The notes below the pieces were generated by a model. The model saw nothing but the letters and a program-made list of their open reading frames with translations, did no database searches and had not been told where the DNA came from. From Cognatitamlana onchidii (GTDB lineage Bacteria > Bacteroidota > Bacteroidia > Flavobacteriales > Flavobacteriaceae), in NCBI RefSeq assembly GCF_004804355.1, contig NZ_SRWZ01000001.1, positions 124,001-188,000 on the forward strand: a stretch of DNA of 64,000 nucleotides, given 5' to 3'. Shown one piece after another: positions 7,458 to 15,928 of this stretch. Within the stretch, counting starts at the first letter, position 1, and each line of letters opens with the position of its first letter. Both the position numbers and the translations under genes were made by a program.

Positions 7458-7733
7458 TTAAACTATTTCTGCACTTAATCCAGCCTCTAGTAGCATGGTA
7501 CAGCGTGGTTTTAAATCGTCGTATTCACCTGTTTTTACCGTGCATTTACCTTTATAATGAACTATTAAAGAACATTGTTCGGCCTGTTCTGCGGTATGCT
7601 CGCAGGCGTAAATAAGCGTTTCAATAACATGATCAAAGGTGTTAACATCATCATTGAATAGCACTATTTCGTTTTGTGTAACCACCTCTTCTTCAAGAAG
7701 TAACTCTTCGGAAACTTTTTCTTTTGAACTCAT
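7458..7733 (-). CDS. clpS: ATP-dependent Clp protease adaptor ClpS
   Basis: A 91-residue adaptor that delivers N-degron substrates to ClpAP. The N-terminal tail is acidic and flexible (residues 1-20). The core has the family pattern LFNDDVNTFDHVIETL, with the acidic and Asn-Asp residues that bind the alpha-amino group, then ACEHTAEQAEQCSLIVHYKGKC and the C-terminal LEAGLSAEIV. It follows prmA by 31 nt on the same strand and is probably in one transcript with it. Its 3' end converges with the HMA gene 10 nt away, with no visible terminator. Confidence 0.92.
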   Translation of the reverse strand: MSSKEKVSEELLLEEEVVTQNEIVLFNDDVNTFDHVIETLIYACEHTAEQAEQCSLIVHYKGKCTVKTGEYDDLKPRCTMLLEAGLSAEIV

Positions 7734-7764
7734 TCTATTAATTATGTTTTGGGGAAAACTTGTA

Positions 7765-8601
7765 CTAATTTATAAATTTTAAAGACACCCAATTGTTTCT
7801 TTCTAATTTTTCTTCAAATTTTAACAAATGACTTTCACATTCTTTCTGAATCATTGGGATGTCATCGTTATAAAAACCACTTAAAAACAGCTGACCTCCT
7901 TTATTTAAACAAGACACATAGGTTTTCATATCCTGCATTAAAATATTACGATTTATGTTTGCAATAATAATGTCGTACTTTTTTTCTCCTAAAACCGAAG
8001 CATCCCCTTCTATTACATTAATATGCTTACAGTTATTACGTTCTACATTTTCAAGGCTATTTAAGTAACACCAATTATCATAATCAATGGCATCAATAGG
8101 TTTGGCTCCTTTTAATTCCGCTAAAATTGCTAGAACCCCTGTACCGCATCCCATATCTAAAACGGTTTTATCTTTAAAATCATTCTTTAGAATGTGTTGA
8201 ATCATCATGTGTGTGGTTTCATGATGCCCAGTACCAAAACTCATTTTGGGTTCTATAATAATATCGTATGCAGTATCAAACGATTCATGAAATGGCGCTC
8301 TTACAGCACATACATCATCAACTACAATAGGATTAAAATTCTTTTCCCATTCAGCATTCCAATTAGTTTGTTCTATTTCATTAAACTCATAAGAAATCTT
8401 GAATTCGTCTGATCTTAAAACTTGAATATCCTCTAAAATAGATTCTTCCCAATCGGTTTTTTGAATATAAGCCGTAACACCTGTTTCATTCTCAACAAAA
8501 CTTTCAAAGCCGGCATAACCTAGTTCTGCAATAAGAATTTCTACACCGGGTTGCAATGGGGTTACCTTAAATTCGTACCCTATATAAATGATATTTGACA
8601 T
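7765..8601 (-). CDS. prmA: ribosomal protein L11 methyltransferase PrmA
   Basis: A 278-residue SAM-dependent methyltransferase that trimethylates ribosomal protein L11. The N-terminal substrate-recognition part occupies residues 1-110. The Rossmann domain has motif I VLDMGCGTGVLAI, preceded by MSFGTGHHETT, a PrmA hallmark, and motif IV IIIANINRNIL (the NxN form of PrmA). Length fits the family. The promoter at 8621-8649 overlaps the end of the response-regulator gene, so prmA-clpS is separate from the two-component operon despite the same strand. Confidence 0.93.
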   Translation of the reverse strand: MSNIIYIGYEFKVTPLQPGVEILIAELGYAGFESFVENETGVTAYIQKTDWEESILEDIQVLRSDEFKISYEFNEIEQTNWNAEWEKNFNPIVVDDVCAVRAPFHESFDTAYDIIIEPKMSFGTGHHETTHMMIQHILKNDFKDKTVLDMGCGTGVLAILAELKGAKPIDAIDYDNWCYLNSLENVERNNCKHINVIEGDASVLGEKKYDIIIANINRNILMQDMKTYVSCLNKGGQLFLSGFYNDDIPMIQKECESHLLKFEEKLERNNWVSLKFIN

Positions 8602-8620
8602 AGTCGTTTTTTTGCGACTA

Positions 8621-8649
8621 CAAAGATATAAACTTGTATGCTACAACAA
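8621..8649 (-). promoter_or_regulatory. promoter of prmA-clpS
   Basis: On the minus strand TATCTTTG (8621-8628) lies 18 nt downstream of TTG (8647-8649), an exact fit to TTG-N17-23-TAnnTTTG. The -33 element falls inside the last Leu codons of the upstream response regulator. A perfect inverted repeat TAGTCG (8601-8606)/CGACTA (8615-8620) lies between the -7 box and the start codon. Confidence 0.7.
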
Positions 8650-9276
8650 CTCCTTCTCAATAGCTATTTTAATAATCCCCACACTATTTTTTGCACCCAA
8701 TTTGCTCATGATGTTCATGCGATGCGTTTCCACAGTTTTAGGACTAATAAAGAGTTTTTCTGAAATTTCTTGGGTGGTTAATTCTTCTGAAATAGCGATT
8801 AAAACATCTTGTTCTCTTCTTGTAAGTTTAGGTTTTAAACCATTATCAGTCTTTTTCTTTGAATCCTGACTCAGTAACCTAGATTGGATGTCTTTTTGCA
8901 AAAATAACTCTCCAGACAATACCGTTTTCATAGCTTTTACTAACTCTAATTTATCTGTATTTTTTAATAAGTATCCATGAACACCGTTTTTAAGCATGCG
9001 CTTAACAAACGATATGTCTTCAAAATTTGTTAAAGCAATAATTTTTAATTCGGGGGTTATTTTTAAAAGTCTTTTACTTAAATCTATACCGTTAATATCT
9101 GGTAAATTAATATCTAAAAATAGGACATCTGGCTCATCTTTTTCAATGTTATCTAGAGTTTGCTGAGCATCTTTATACATGCCTACCACCTGCAATTCTG
9201 GTGTACCCTTTAACATGGCGGCAATGCCCTCTAAAACCATCTTATGATCGTCTGTTATAGCTACTTTAATTATCAT
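8641..9276 (-). CDS. NarL/LuxR-type response regulator
   Basis: A 211-residue two-component regulator. The receiver domain (about 1-120) has the acidic pair D9-D10, phosphoacceptor D55 in VLFLDINLPD, and the switch Thr/Lys in IIALTNF and YLLKNTD. The C-terminal GerE-type helix-turn-helix (about 145-205) reads LTRREQDVLIAIS then TTQEISEKLFISPKTVETHR. The start at 9276 (MIIKVAITDD) fits the receiver fold better than one six codons upstream. It overlaps the 3' end of the kinase gene by 11 nt, so the two are translationally coupled and form a cognate pair. Confidence 0.92.
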   Translation of the reverse strand: MIIKVAITDDHKMVLEGIAAMLKGTPELQVVGMYKDAQQTLDNIEKDEPDVLFLDINLPDINGIDLSKRLLKITPELKIIALTNFEDISFVKRMLKNGVHGYLLKNTDKLELVKAMKTVLSGELFLQKDIQSRLLSQDSKKKTDNGLKPKLTRREQDVLIAISEELTTQEISEKLFISPKTVETHRMNIMSKLGAKNSVGIIKIAIEKELL

Positions 9277-11218
9277 TAAGTTTTTCTTTATCAATATCTA
9301 TGGTATAGGATGTTCCTTTTTCATTAGTAACTAAATCTACTTCGGCTTGTAAATAATCAATTCTAGACTGCACGTTACTCAAACCTATACCGCTACTTCC
9401 AGGATTATTTTTATCAAAGCCTATACCGTCATCTTCAACAGTAACCTGAATGATGCTATTACGATTACTAATTTGTACATTAATAGTGGATGCTTTTGCA
9501 TGTTTTACGCTGTTTGTAATTAACTCCTGAATTATTCTAAAAATATTAACCTCTGCCTGTTTGGGTATTTCTATTGTATCGCCTAATTGTTGAAATGTTA
9601 TTTCTAAGGTTGAATTTAGAGTATTAATATTATTACAGTATGCTTCTGTAGCTTCAACAAGATTAAATTTTTCTAAAGTTGGAGGCACCAAGTTATGCGA
9701 TATGGCACGTACTTGTTTACATGAGTCGTCAATCATGGTTATAGCTTCCTTGATGACTTTATTATTCATTTCTAGCAAGGATGATAGTTTATATTTTATG
9801 GCCGATAAATCGCCATTAACGCCATCATGCAATTCTTTAGCAATCCTAAACCGTTCTTTTTCTTCGCCTTCAATAAGTGATTCAAGCGTTTTTATTTGAA
9901 ACTCCCGTTTAAGCGTCAATAACTCCTGATTTTTTCTTCTTTGACGCTGTTTTAACAAAAATACCAACAAGATGGTAGATACTACAAGAAATATAATTCC
10001 CCCAAGCATATAATTGTTTTGGGCTTTCTTTTTCTGAATTTCTGATTCTTTTTCTTTAAGTTCTAATTGTTGTGTTGCTATTTCCTTGTCTTTTTTCTCG
10101 GTTTGGTATTTCGTTTCAATTTCTTCTATATTCTTCAACTTTTCATTATGAAGTATACTGTCTCTAAATTGCGTATGCTTCTCAAAGTTTAACAAAGCAG
10201 ATTTGAAATTTTGTTGCGATTCATAAGCCTTACTTTTAGCCAAATACACATCCGATAATAAGGTTAAACTTTTCAAATCTTCAGCAATTTTCAAAGCTTT
10301 TTTAAAGTGAATATTTGATAATTTAATATTGTTTAACTTACTGTAAACAACCCCTAGTTCGGTATGAGTCTCAGCTAATTCATCTTGATCACTAAATTCT
10401 TTTCTTATTTCAAGAGCTTTTTCTAACAATGTTTTTGCTTCTGAATACCTATTAGTTTTTTCATAAATACTGCCGAGGTTATTATAATTTCTAGCGATTT
10501 CTTTTTTATTCCCGTTTTCAAGATTAGCCTCTAGTGACTCATTAAAGTAATATATGGCATTATCAAAATCGTGTAACTTACTGTAATATGTACCTATGTT
10601 ATTTAATAAGGTTCCTAGAAAATATTTGATATTTTCGTCATCAGTACTTTTAGCTACTTCAACCAACTCCACTCCAAAATCAATACTCTTTTGATAATCT
10701 TCTACAATGGCATAAATATTAATGAGATTGCATGCTTTTATAAATTTACCGTATTCATAAGCGTTACTTTCATCATATTTTATACCCTCTAAATAGGTTT
10801 CAATTGCCTTTTCGTAATTTCCTTGAATTTTGTGGGAAAGACCCAGTGAAGCATATAGAGCAGATTTATTTATACCGTATTTATCATGAAGTTTAAGCGA
10901 CAAATCGTAATAATAATGCGCCGAATCATACTTATTGGTATATAAAAATGCATTGCCAATGTAAATACAAGCATTAGCTTCAACTTTTGAAAAGTTTATG
11001 CTTTTAGCTTTAAGAAGGGCTTTCTTTCCATAAACTAAGCTGCTATCAATATCTTGATATAAATAGTAGTATGCCAAATCGTTCAAAATTTTCACTTTTG
11101 AAGTATCTGCCTGCTTTTTTGCAAGCTCTATTTTCAAGCTATCAAGAATTTTATTGGCTTGACCAAATAGACCAAAACTGCATAGATATAAAGCGCTAAA
11201 AATTATAAGTTTTTTCAA
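9266..11218 (-). CDS. TPR-containing sensor histidine kinase (HisKA_3 type)
   Basis: A 650-residue protein. It has a signal peptide (1-19, ending FGLFGQ), then tetratricopeptide repeats (about 40-355, recognisable as NNIGTYYSKLHDFDNAIYYF and YNNLGSIYEKTNRYSEAK), a coiled coil, and one transmembrane helix (about 403-422, GGIIFLVVSTILLVFLL). The dimerisation domain has phosphoacceptor His near 465 in AKELHDGVNGDLSAIKY. The HATPase domain (about 545-645) has ELITNSVKHA, VEDDGIGF and SSGIGLSNV. The TPR sensor is periplasmic and the kinase cytoplasmic. It ends overlapping the response regulator. It follows the five-gene surface locus by 53 nt on the same strand, so that locus may be its target or part of its transcript. 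Confidence 0.92.
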   Translation of the reverse strand: MKKLIIFSALYLCSFGLFGQANKILDSLKIELAKKQADTSKVKILNDLAYYYLYQDIDSSLVYGKKALLKAKSINFSKVEANACIYIGNAFLYTNKYDSAHYYYDLSLKLHDKYGINKSALYASLGLSHKIQGNYEKAIETYLEGIKYDESNAYEYGKFIKACNLINIYAIVEDYQKSIDFGVELVEVAKSTDDENIKYFLGTLLNNIGTYYSKLHDFDNAIYYFNESLEANLENGNKKEIARNYNNLGSIYEKTNRYSEAKTLLEKALEIRKEFSDQDELAETHTELGVVYSKLNNIKLSNIHFKKALKIAEDLKSLTLLSDVYLAKSKAYESQQNFKSALLNFEKHTQFRDSILHNEKLKNIEEIETKYQTEKKDKEIATQQLELKEKESEIQKKKAQNNYMLGGIIFLVVSTILLVFLLKQRQRRKNQELLTLKREFQIKTLESLIEGEEKERFRIAKELHDGVNGDLSAIKYKLSSLLEMNNKVIKEAITMIDDSCKQVRAISHNLVPPTLEKFNLVEATEAYCNNINTLNSTLEITFQQLGDTIEIPKQAEVNIFRIIQELITNSVKHAKASTINVQISNRNSIIQVTVEDDGIGFDKNNPGSSGIGLSNVQSRIDYLQAEVDLVTNEKGTSYTIDIDKEKLNDN

Positions 11219-11271
11219 TAGTTTGGTTTTTAAGTATTTAAATGTAAGAAATTTATAAAATACTTTTAGAA

Positions 11272-12132
11272 TTAGTTACACAGGTCACTCCCCCCAATTA
11301 CCCATTTATCGCCATTAATATAATAGGCACCATCTTCCGTATAACGCTCTATGGGCATATAGCTCACCTCTCCGGCGTTGGATGTAAGACGCAAAACCAT
11401 ATAGCTATTAACATCCATTAAGCTCCAAAGGCCTTCGCCTGCACTGGTACTAGACCAAGTTTCGCCATCCATAGCAGGGCCTCCTGCACTTAAATCGGAA
11501 TATCCATCTATTACAAACCTGCCGTTTGAACAAAAATGTATAGTAGTCTTACTGCTTGACCCTACACTAACTGTATTATCATAGTCTGATGTGTAATATG
11601 AGCTGTACCTAATAAGCTTTCTACCCTTAAACATTCTGGCATTTTGTTGCGCCTGCGAATTCATAAAGCTTTTATATTTTATGGATTTAGAGACAGCAAC
11701 TGCCAAGTCTTGAAAATCATCTGTAAAATTCGCTTTTGAGGCGATTACAACTGTCATTACACCACCTCTTCCCCAAAGTTTACTTCTTGAAACTACGGTT
11801 ACTACCACGATTTCCTGACCGCTGCCGCTACCTTGATATAGCGCTATAAAATCGCCGTTTTCAAGTTCCATGATATCGGTGGCTATAGCAGCTTGCCAAT
11901 CGTCTTCTTGAATAGTTTCTTGCATATTTTGCAGAATCATGTCTTCTGATGTCCATCCATGTTCTATAAATAACAACCCGGCTTGCACATTAGGGTTACT
12001 AACCATAATTTGGCCATAGTTTTCTTCTTGTACTTGCCAACCGCTAGGTAAACTAGCTTGCATGGCAATGCCAGTAAAACGTGTTTGTGCAACCGTTGTC
12101 ATGGTTATAAATAATAAAAATATTAGTTTCAT
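11272..12132 (-). CDS. secreted protein of unknown function
   Basis: A 286-residue exported protein with a signal peptide (about 1-15, ending TTVAQ). The first half (about 20-155) resembles a compact alpha/beta domain seen in small envelope proteins (SLPSGWQVQEENYGQIMV, LLFIEHGW, then FTDDFQDLAVAVSKSI). The second half (about 175-286) looks beta-rich, with Gly/Ser/Tyr repeats (SSYYTSDYDNTVSVGSSSKT), and ends with Cys near the terminus (GGSDLCN). There is no lipobox and no T9SS domain. Its start overlaps the stop of the LamG gene by 4 nt, so the two are translationally coupled. I cannot name a function. Confidence 0.7.
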   Translation of the reverse strand: MKLIFLLFITMTTVAQTRFTGIAMQASLPSGWQVQEENYGQIMVSNPNVQAGLLFIEHGWTSEDMILQNMQETIQEDDWQAAIATDIMELENGDFIALYQGSGSGQEIVVVTVVSRSKLWGRGGVMTVVIASKANFTDDFQDLAVAVSKSIKYKSFMNSQAQQNARMFKGRKLIRYSSYYTSDYDNTVSVGSSSKTTIHFCSNGRFVIDGYSDLSAGGPAMDGETWSSTSAGEGLWSLMDVNSYMVLRLTSNAGEVSYMPIERYTEDGAYYINGDKWVIGGSDLCN

Positions 12133-13283
12133 TTTTTTACAATTTTAAACACCTTACTTTGTTGATTTGATTGATTCTGAACCGCTACAAAATATAATCC
12201 AGGTGCGTTATTACTCATTTGTATTTGAGCCGTACTAGAAACATTATTCATACTGTTTAAAAGTTTACCATTAACATCATAAAGTACTACATTAAAGTTT
12301 CCTGATTTATTAAAGTTAATAGTTAATGCGTCAACAACAGGATTAGGATAGAAATTTATAGTATGCTCTACTAAACTATTGTTATCAATACTAAGTGGTA
12401 CACTACATTTTCCATTAGATCCTGCATTATAAATACCTTGAATTTCGGTTTCTGATAGGGCTCGATTGTAAACTGAAACCTCATCTACTTGACCACCAAA
12501 ATAGTTTACATAGTCATTATTTTGGCTATCGTATTGCGCCCCAATAGTTAATGGTAGCCCTGAACTACTTGCAGGAGGATTAGTAAATGAAACCCATCCG
12601 AAATTAAATCCATCGGCATAAATAGTATGTTGATTACCTTGACGCACATATACATAATGATGCCATTGAAAATCCTCAAAAGAAGGTCCTCCCAATTCTA
12701 TATTGGCCCCAGTTGTATCTTGAAAAGCGCAATTTAATGTAGCCCCAGAAAAGCGCATTGAAAAAACAGTAGGCTCGTTTTTAGCACCTTTACAGACTAC
12801 CATATTTTCTGGGTTAAACCCTGTTTGAAGCACCCAAAGTTCAACCGTAATATCTCCAGTAATATCTAAACTTTCACTAGGTGCCACAATTACAGCATCA
12901 TCAACACCATCAAACAAAAAGGCTTTATTCACTGCTCCCGAGGTATACGATACACCACCAGACGGCACACCATTATTATTACCTACCAAGTCATTCGTAT
13001 TATCTTCAGCAGCCCACCAACTTATTAAGTTATTTGGAGCCGTTACACAGTCTGAGTTGTTCGGGGCTTGAATATTTAACTGATGTTTGCCTATAAACCC
13101 TTCAGATATTTCCAAGGTATTTGCTGTATACTCATTAATTGAGACTTCTCCTACTGTTGAAACCACAGCCATGTTTCCAGATTGAAAGATGCCTCCACCA
13201 TTATCTAAACTAGATATTTTTATATTGGCTTGACCATATATTAATTGCCCAATAATTAATGTAAGTGTTGTAATTTTTTTCAT
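12129..13283 (-). CDS. LamG-domain protein with T9SS sorting domain
   Basis: A 384-residue secreted protein. The signal peptide is about 1-19. A short segment (20-75) contains GEVSINEYTANTLEISEGFI, common at the start of Bacteroidota surface proteins. A LamG/concanavalin-like jelly roll (about 85-285) shows LISWWAAEDNTNDLVGNNNG, DDAVIVAPSESLDIT, and VDEVSVYNRALSETEIQGIY. The type IX secretion C-terminal domain (about 305-384) has INFYPNPVVDALTINF and ends SKVFKIVKK. LamG domains bind sugars or proteins, so a cell-surface adhesin is likely. The T9SS machinery lies outside the window. It sits 6 nt after the YadA-like gene. Confidence 0.88.
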   Translation of the reverse strand: MKKITTLTLIIGQLIYGQANIKISSLDNGGGIFQSGNMAVVSTVGEVSINEYTANTLEISEGFIGKHQLNIQAPNNSDCVTAPNNLISWWAAEDNTNDLVGNNNGVPSGGVSYTSGAVNKAFLFDGVDDAVIVAPSESLDITGDITVELWVLQTGFNPENMVVCKGAKNEPTVFSMRFSGATLNCAFQDTTGANIELGGPSFEDFQWHHYVYVRQGNQHTIYADGFNFGWVSFTNPPASSSGLPLTIGAQYDSQNNDYVNYFGGQVDEVSVYNRALSETEIQGIYNAGSNGKCSVPLSIDNNSLVEHTINFYPNPVVDALTINFNKSGNFNVVLYDVNGKLLNSMNNVSSTAQIQMSNNAPGLYFVAVQNQSNQQSKVFKIVKK

Positions 13284-13289
13284 AATTGT

Positions 13290-15257
13290 TTATTTTTTAA
13301 AGACCACAAAATTGAATGACTCATCTGAAAGTGATCCAGAAGTATTATATGTATTTACTGCTATATAGCTGGTATTTCTAACCGTTTTAATAAAACCAAT
13401 GTCTCCATGAAGTGATGACACCACCATATAATCTCTATAATTAGAAGGTGGATTATTAAAAATGACTCTATAACCTCCAGTTCCTGTTTTTGAGATGGTA
13501 AAACCTCCTGATGAAGCTGAAGTAACCTCGCCTACACTTGTTATTAAACCATAGATATACGCTTTCATATCGGCATCGCCCGAGTCTTTTCCTTGAACTT
13601 CCTCTACGTCCAACGCTCCGTTAATGGTAGTATTTCCATTTTTAAGTACTACCATCGCATCACTAGTATTACCTCCCCCTGTTCCATTTCCAATAACAAA
13701 TAAGCGATCGGTAGTTACAAATGAAGTTGTTGACCCCCCAGCACTTGTATTAAATTGGCCAATTGTAGTTTGCGCAAAACTTTCTGCGGTTGTTAGGCTT
13801 CCCATAGCTGTAGATCTATTTCCTATGGCAGATGTTCCCTGTCCCATTGCTAAAGAATAATCACCCGCAGCCCATGTCCCATCATTAAAAGAAACTGCAT
13901 AATGACCTGAAGCTAAAGTACCTGTTCCTGTTGCAAAAGCGCCTCTTCCCGTTGCATTAGTACTTTTTCCAATGGCTGTAGAATTCAAACCAGACGCTGT
14001 AGTACCTTCTCCCATGGCCGTGGCATATTGACCAGACGCTTTTGTTGTGCTCCCCATGGCTACAGAATAATAACCAGTCGCACCATAATTTCCTGTACCC
14101 TTACTAATACTTAAGTCTAATGCATTTATCCCTACATTACCATATTTTTCAGCATCTCTACCCAATAAACGATAGCCAAAATCAAAACCTCTTGGAACAC
14201 TTTCTAAACTACCAAAGCTATTTGCAGCTTCCCAATGCGTTCCAGAATCATCATCATTCATCACTAAAACGTTACCTGCATTTCCTTTACTTATTGGTAA
14301 GGTATATCCTGTATCATCATTTCCTGCATCAATAGTTAAAACCCCATTAATTTCGGTATTGCCATTTTTTAACACTATAAGGGCGTCACTTCTATCATTA
14401 TCATTGATACCGTTTCCAACAACAAATAAGGGGTCTGTTTCTACAAAAGACTTTGCAGAACTAGAGATGTTTGTGTTATAGCTTCCTACAGTGGTTTGAT
14501 TATAAGAGTCTGCTAAAGTTTCCCTTCCAAATGATGTACTGTAATAACCTGAAGCTCTTGTGCCACTACCAAAGGCAGATGAGTTATAGCCTAAGGCTTC
14601 TGTATAAGCTCCAAAAGACGACGCATAGGTATCAGCAGCTTGCGTATTATAACCAAATGCAACCGAATATTCGGCTGAGGCTTCTGTATTATAACCTGAA
14701 GCAAACGCCCCAGCCTGAATAGCGCCTCTGGTTTCGGACTCAGAACTTTGGAAAGATAAATCTATCGCTTCTTCTCCAATATCGCCATGATTACTAACTA
14801 TTGCATCTGCCAAACGATACCCTTCATTTCCGTTCTCTGTTACTTTTACTAAATTGCCCATGTTGGGAATGGTTCCAGTAAACGTTTCAGCCGTTTTAGC
14901 ATGGAATGCGTAAGGGACCTGTTTAAAGGCCGCTGTTCCTAAATCTACCAAACCTTTGCCAATATCTATTGCAACATGTAGAAATTGTTCTTTGGTCCAA
15001 TCTATAGTTTCAAAATTACCCAAAGTTGTAGTACCTTCACCTATGTTTGTAGCTACTATACCGCTGCTATTGGTTGTTATAAGATGCGTTTCTTTATAAA
15101 TATCTGTAGCCCCGTTTTCTGTTAGAGTAAAATATAGAGTTATTGAGGTATTGGCTACAATTTGATTACCATCTTGAATAACAGCTTTGTAGTTAATGCC
15201 TTGTTGACTAAAACTAATACTAGAAAGCAGTAAACATAAAATATAAAACTTTTTCAT
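13290..15257 (-). CDS. large surface protein with YadA-type head repeats
   Basis: A 655-residue exported protein (signal peptide about 1-18). The N-terminal beta domain (20-120, QGINYKAVIQDGN) is common in Bacteroidota adhesins. Two homologous modules follow. Each holds a run of 14-residue YadA/Hia head repeats (for example ASGYYSTSFGRETLADSYN; ASGQYATAMGEGTTASGLNS) and closes with the same motif (DPLFVVGNG...LKNGNTEINGVL and DRLFVIGNG...LKNGNTTINGAL). The C-terminus (about 580-655) is a small beta domain ending FNFVVFKK. There is no trimeric-autotransporter anchor barrel and no canonical T9SS domain, so how it is held at the surface is unclear. The head repeats suggest a trimeric left-handed beta-roll. 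Confidence 0.8.
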   Translation of the reverse strand: MKKFYILCLLLSSISFSQQGINYKAVIQDGNQIVANTSITLYFTLTENGATDIYKETHLITTNSSGIVATNIGEGTTTLGNFETIDWTKEQFLHVAIDIGKGLVDLGTAAFKQVPYAFHAKTAETFTGTIPNMGNLVKVTENGNEGYRLADAIVSNHGDIGEEAIDLSFQSSESETRGAIQAGAFASGYNTEASAEYSVAFGYNTQAADTYASSFGAYTEALGYNSSAFGSGTRASGYYSTSFGRETLADSYNQTTVGSYNTNISSSAKSFVETDPLFVVGNGINDNDRSDALIVLKNGNTEINGVLTIDAGNDDTGYTLPISKGNAGNVLVMNDDDSGTHWEAANSFGSLESVPRGFDFGYRLLGRDAEKYGNVGINALDLSISKGTGNYGATGYYSVAMGSTTKASGQYATAMGEGTTASGLNSTAIGKSTNATGRGAFATGTGTLASGHYAVSFNDGTWAAGDYSLAMGQGTSAIGNRSTAMGSLTTAESFAQTTIGQFNTSAGGSTTSFVTTDRLFVIGNGTGGGNTSDAMVVLKNGNTTINGALDVEEVQGKDSGDADMKAYIYGLITSVGEVTSASSGGFTISKTGTGGYRVIFNNPPSNYRDYMVVSSLHGDIGFIKTVRNTSYIAVNTYNTSGSLSDESFNFVVFKK

Positions 15258-15273
15258 AATTGGTCTGTTTAAA

Positions 15274-15915
15274 TTAAAGCTTTTTCGCTCCTAGTTTATA
15301 TGAAACCCCTACCTGTATATTGTTTATCTTTAAATAGTTAGCACTATCTCCTCCTTCTAATAAATTAGTTTGTCCCCAATCATATCGAGCCTCTATAGCC
15401 ATAGCTTCTGAAATGTTGTATGACAACCCAAAATCTATAGCAAAGTTGGTAGATTTCACACCTTCGCCTGCATCAAAAAGAAACCCTAAACTTGGCCCTG
15501 CTTGGGCTTTAAAATGTTCTGTAATACGATATGACACTAAAACAGGGACTTGTATTTGATTAAAATCCTTTACCACTACAAATCTTGCTTCTGGTTGCAA
15601 CTCAAATTTGTTTGATAAACTAATATCTGCTATTGCTAACCCAAGGTAAAACCCTGTTTTGTTTGAGGAATCACTAAAACGAGATGATTCTAACGATGAT
15701 TCATTTAAACTAGTGGATGCTTTTGAAGCTGAAAGTTTGGCTGTTACATCGGTATCTGGCATTGGTGTATCATCTGTTGGGAGCTCTATGTTAGGACTGG
15801 TAACAGCATAGTTAATATCCATAAAATTAACACCGCCAGTAACCTTTAACGTTTGTCCATAAGTTAATGTGGCTATAAAGCACATTAAAACTGATATTGT
15901 GATTTGTCTTTTCAT
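15274..15915 (-). CDS. outer-membrane beta-barrel protein (porin family)
   Basis: A 213-residue protein with a signal peptide ending LTYGQ (about residue 20). A low-complexity Ser/Asp/Thr insert (about 45-85, ASKASTSLNESSLESSRFSD) forms a long loop or linker. It is followed by alternating strands (FYLGLAIADISLSNKFELQP, IQVPVLVSYRITEHFKAQAG, FAIDFGLSYNISEAMAIEAR) ending VGVSYKLGAKKL. The pattern matches OmpA-like 8-strand barrels in the outer-membrane-beta-barrel/porT group. It lies 13 nt after the lipoprotein gene and 16 nt before the YadA-like gene in one operon, where it might help export or anchor the head protein. That role is inferred. Confidence 0.8.
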   Translation of the reverse strand: MKRQITISVLMCFIATLTYGQTLKVTGGVNFMDINYAVTSPNIELPTDDTPMPDTDVTAKLSASKASTSLNESSLESSRFSDSSNKTGFYLGLAIADISLSNKFELQPEARFVVVKDFNQIQVPVLVSYRITEHFKAQAGPSLGFLFDAGEGVKSTNFAIDFGLSYNISEAMAIEARYDWGQTNLLEGGDSANYLKINNIQVGVSYKLGAKKL

Positions 15916-15928
15916 AATTATTTACGTA

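Noticed and set aside
12881-14722. Several 70-80-codon plus-strand frames across the LamG and YadA-like genes
   Set aside because: All are shadows of repetitive minus-strand coding sequence and have His/Tyr/Leu-rich nonsense composition.
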